Origin: Phenylobacterium aquaticum
GTDB lineage: Bacteria > Pseudomonadota > Alphaproteobacteria > Caulobacterales > Caulobacteraceae
DNA length: 64,000 nt
Direction: 5' to 3'
NCBI RefSeq assembly: GCF_022695515.1
Contig: NZ_JALDPT010000013.1
Coordinates: forward strand, 1-64,000
Shown here: piece after piece, positions 63,187-64,000 of the stretch
Layout: every line of letters begins with the position of its first letter
How positions within the stretch are numbered: the stretch's first letter is position 1
Translations under genes and position numbers: made by a program
The notes under the pieces: model-generated
Seen by the model: only the letters and a program-made list of their open reading frames with translations
What the model was told of the DNA's origin: nothing
The model's database searches: none

Positions 63187-63789
63187 ATGGCTGACGTCAA
63201 GGACGGCACGGGTAAAGACGACCGGGTGGTCATCAAGAAGTATGCGAACAGGCGGCTCTACAACACCGCCTCCAGTTCCTATGTGACGCTTGAGCACCTC
63301 TCGGACATGGTCAAGCAAGGCGTCAATTTTGTCGTCTATGACGCCAAGACCAACGAGGACATCACACGGTCGGTCCTCACCCAGATCATCTTCGAAGAGG
63401 AGAGCCGGGAGGGCCAGAACCTGTTGCCGATTCAGTTCCTGCGGCAACTGATCGGGTTCTACGGCAATTCGATGCAGGCCTTCCTGCCCAGCTATCTGGA
63501 GCTGTCGCTGGCGACCTTCGCCGAGCAGCAGGAGCGGATGCGGACCCAGTTCGCGGCCCTGGCGCCCGGCGCCGGCATGGGGACCTATGACGAACAGATC
63601 CGCCAGAACCTGGCGATGTTCGACCGGGCCATGAAGATGTTCTCGCCCTTCAGCTTCGCGCGGCCGGACGACGGCGCCCAGCCCAAGGCGCCCGACCCGG
63701 CGCCGGCCGCCGGCGACGCCCTGTCGGACCTGAAGAAGCAGATGGAAGAGATGCAGGCCCAGATCGAGCGGCTCGCCTCCAAGCGCTGA
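63187..63789 (+). CDS. phaR: Polyhydroxyalkanoate synthesis repressor PhaR
   Basis: 200 aa. The DNA-binding N terminus VIKKYANRRLYNTASSSYVT is the PhaR hallmark, followed by the PHB-accumulation regulatory domain (DITRSVLTQIIFEEESR). The C terminus has a coiled coil (LSDLKKQMEEMQAQIERL). It binds PHB and DNA, coupling granule load to phasin and pha gene expression. It is divergent from phaA; a TGCAATGC sequence at about 63133-63140 in the gap is a possible TGC-type PhaR site. Confidence 0.94.
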   Translation: MADVKDGTGKDDRVVIKKYANRRLYNTASSSYVTLEHLSDMVKQGVNFVVYDAKTNEDITRSVLTQIIFEEESREGQNLLPIQFLRQLIGFYGNSMQAFLPSYLELSLATFAEQQERMRTQFAALAPGAGMGTYDEQIRQNLAMFDRAMKMFSPFSFARPDDGAQPKAPDPAPAAGDALSDLKKQMEEMQAQIERLASKR

Positions 63790-63827
63790 GGGCTTTTTAA
63801 CGAAGGGTGGGGCAGGATCGAAAGGTC

Positions 63828-64000
63828 ATGACCTCGCCCATCGATCCCATCCGGAGAGCCCAGCGCCTGCGCCACACGCGCCGGCCGGACGCGGACGAGA
63901 CCGAGGAGGTCTTCGAGGCCGAGGACCGCAGCCTGCCGGTCCCGGTCGGCCCGGTCACCAAGCCCGGCCCCGAGCGCCAGGCGGCCGGCCCGGCCGCCTT
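63828..64000 (+). CDS. Hypothetical protein, N-terminal fragment (runs off window)
   Basis: 57 codons are open from ATG 63828 to the window end, with AAAGG upstream. The peptide is very rich in Arg, Glu, Asp and Pro (PIRRAQRLRHTRRPD, DETEEVFEAEDR) and is probably disordered at this end. No family is recognised. It follows phaR by 38 bases on the same strand. Confidence 0.55.
   Translation, partial: MTSPIDPIRRAQRLRHTRRPDADETEEVFEAEDRSLPVPVGPVTKPGPERQAAGPAA

Noticed and set aside
1..64000. CRISPR arrays, insertion sequences, integrases and rRNA genes
   Set aside because: I looked for regularly spaced direct repeats, transposase or integrase motifs and conserved rRNA stretches on both strands and found none.

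Overview
The window is GC-rich, densely coded DNA from an alphaproteobacterium, most likely a member of the Caulobacteraceae (Caulobacter/Phenylobacterium type). The basis is the phaA-phaB/phaR arrangement, metX-metW, an alphaproteobacterial GTTC-N7-GTTC LexA box, DUF6152-type secreted proteins and the overall base composition. This is inference from gene content; no 16S rRNA is present.

Layout. 1-4.85 kb: a lipoprotein start, a polytopic membrane protein, a GNAT-like acetyltransferase, a PIG-L-type deacetylase, and a GT2/flippase pair. 5.2-11.1 kb: an accessory island whose core is a bacterial ubiquitin-like conjugation operon: a protein with three beta-grasp modules fused to an E2, a JAB peptidase-E1 fusion, and a zinc-binding DUF6527 protein. 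It is flanked tail-to-tail by a DUF6932 nucleotidyltransferase-fold gene plus a 317-aa partner, and head-to-head by an XRE repressor/ImmA protease pair across a perfect 17-bp inverted repeat. This is the most likely unusual system in the window, probably anti-phage. 11.7-17.1 kb: an FeS photolyase-like gene with DUF2256, an ArsR-ArsC fusion with a textbook ArsR operator, a VOC protein, and a tandemly duplicated pair of secreted protein families. 17.2-21.9 kb: Wzm/Wzt-type polysaccharide exporter with two glycosyltransferases. 21.9-27.4 kb: MFS transporter, M20 peptidase, truncated DUF4118 sensor, VanZ-like and MgtC-like membrane proteins.

27.4-36.5 kb is a glycan/protein-modification cluster: FkbM methyltransferase, thioredoxin-fold/prolyl-4-hydroxylase fusion, TPR glycosyltransferase, HMW1C-like glycosyltransferase, AlgJ-like and MBOAT acetylation genes, and a GH84-like hexosaminidase. 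36.5-41.5 kb: an OhrR-type regulator with a hydrolase and shared palindromes, then copper resistance genes copB and copA. 41.5-44.1 kb: a second, lower-GC accessory patch beside tRNA-Arg(ACG), with a nuclease-type toxin, a SUKH immunity protein and a perfect LexA box upstream. 44.2-64 kb: mostly housekeeping (P1 peptidase, gamma-glutamyltransferase, histidine kinase, pyrD, metX-metW, P-II, gloB, phaB, phaA, phaR) plus an autotransporter divergent from an XRE/RTX gene pair.

Quality warning: nine genes carry eleven single-base-type frameshifts in G/C runs while the protein on each side remains family-like. This looks more like residual sequencing or assembly indels than gene decay, so those genes should be read as probably intact in the organism.
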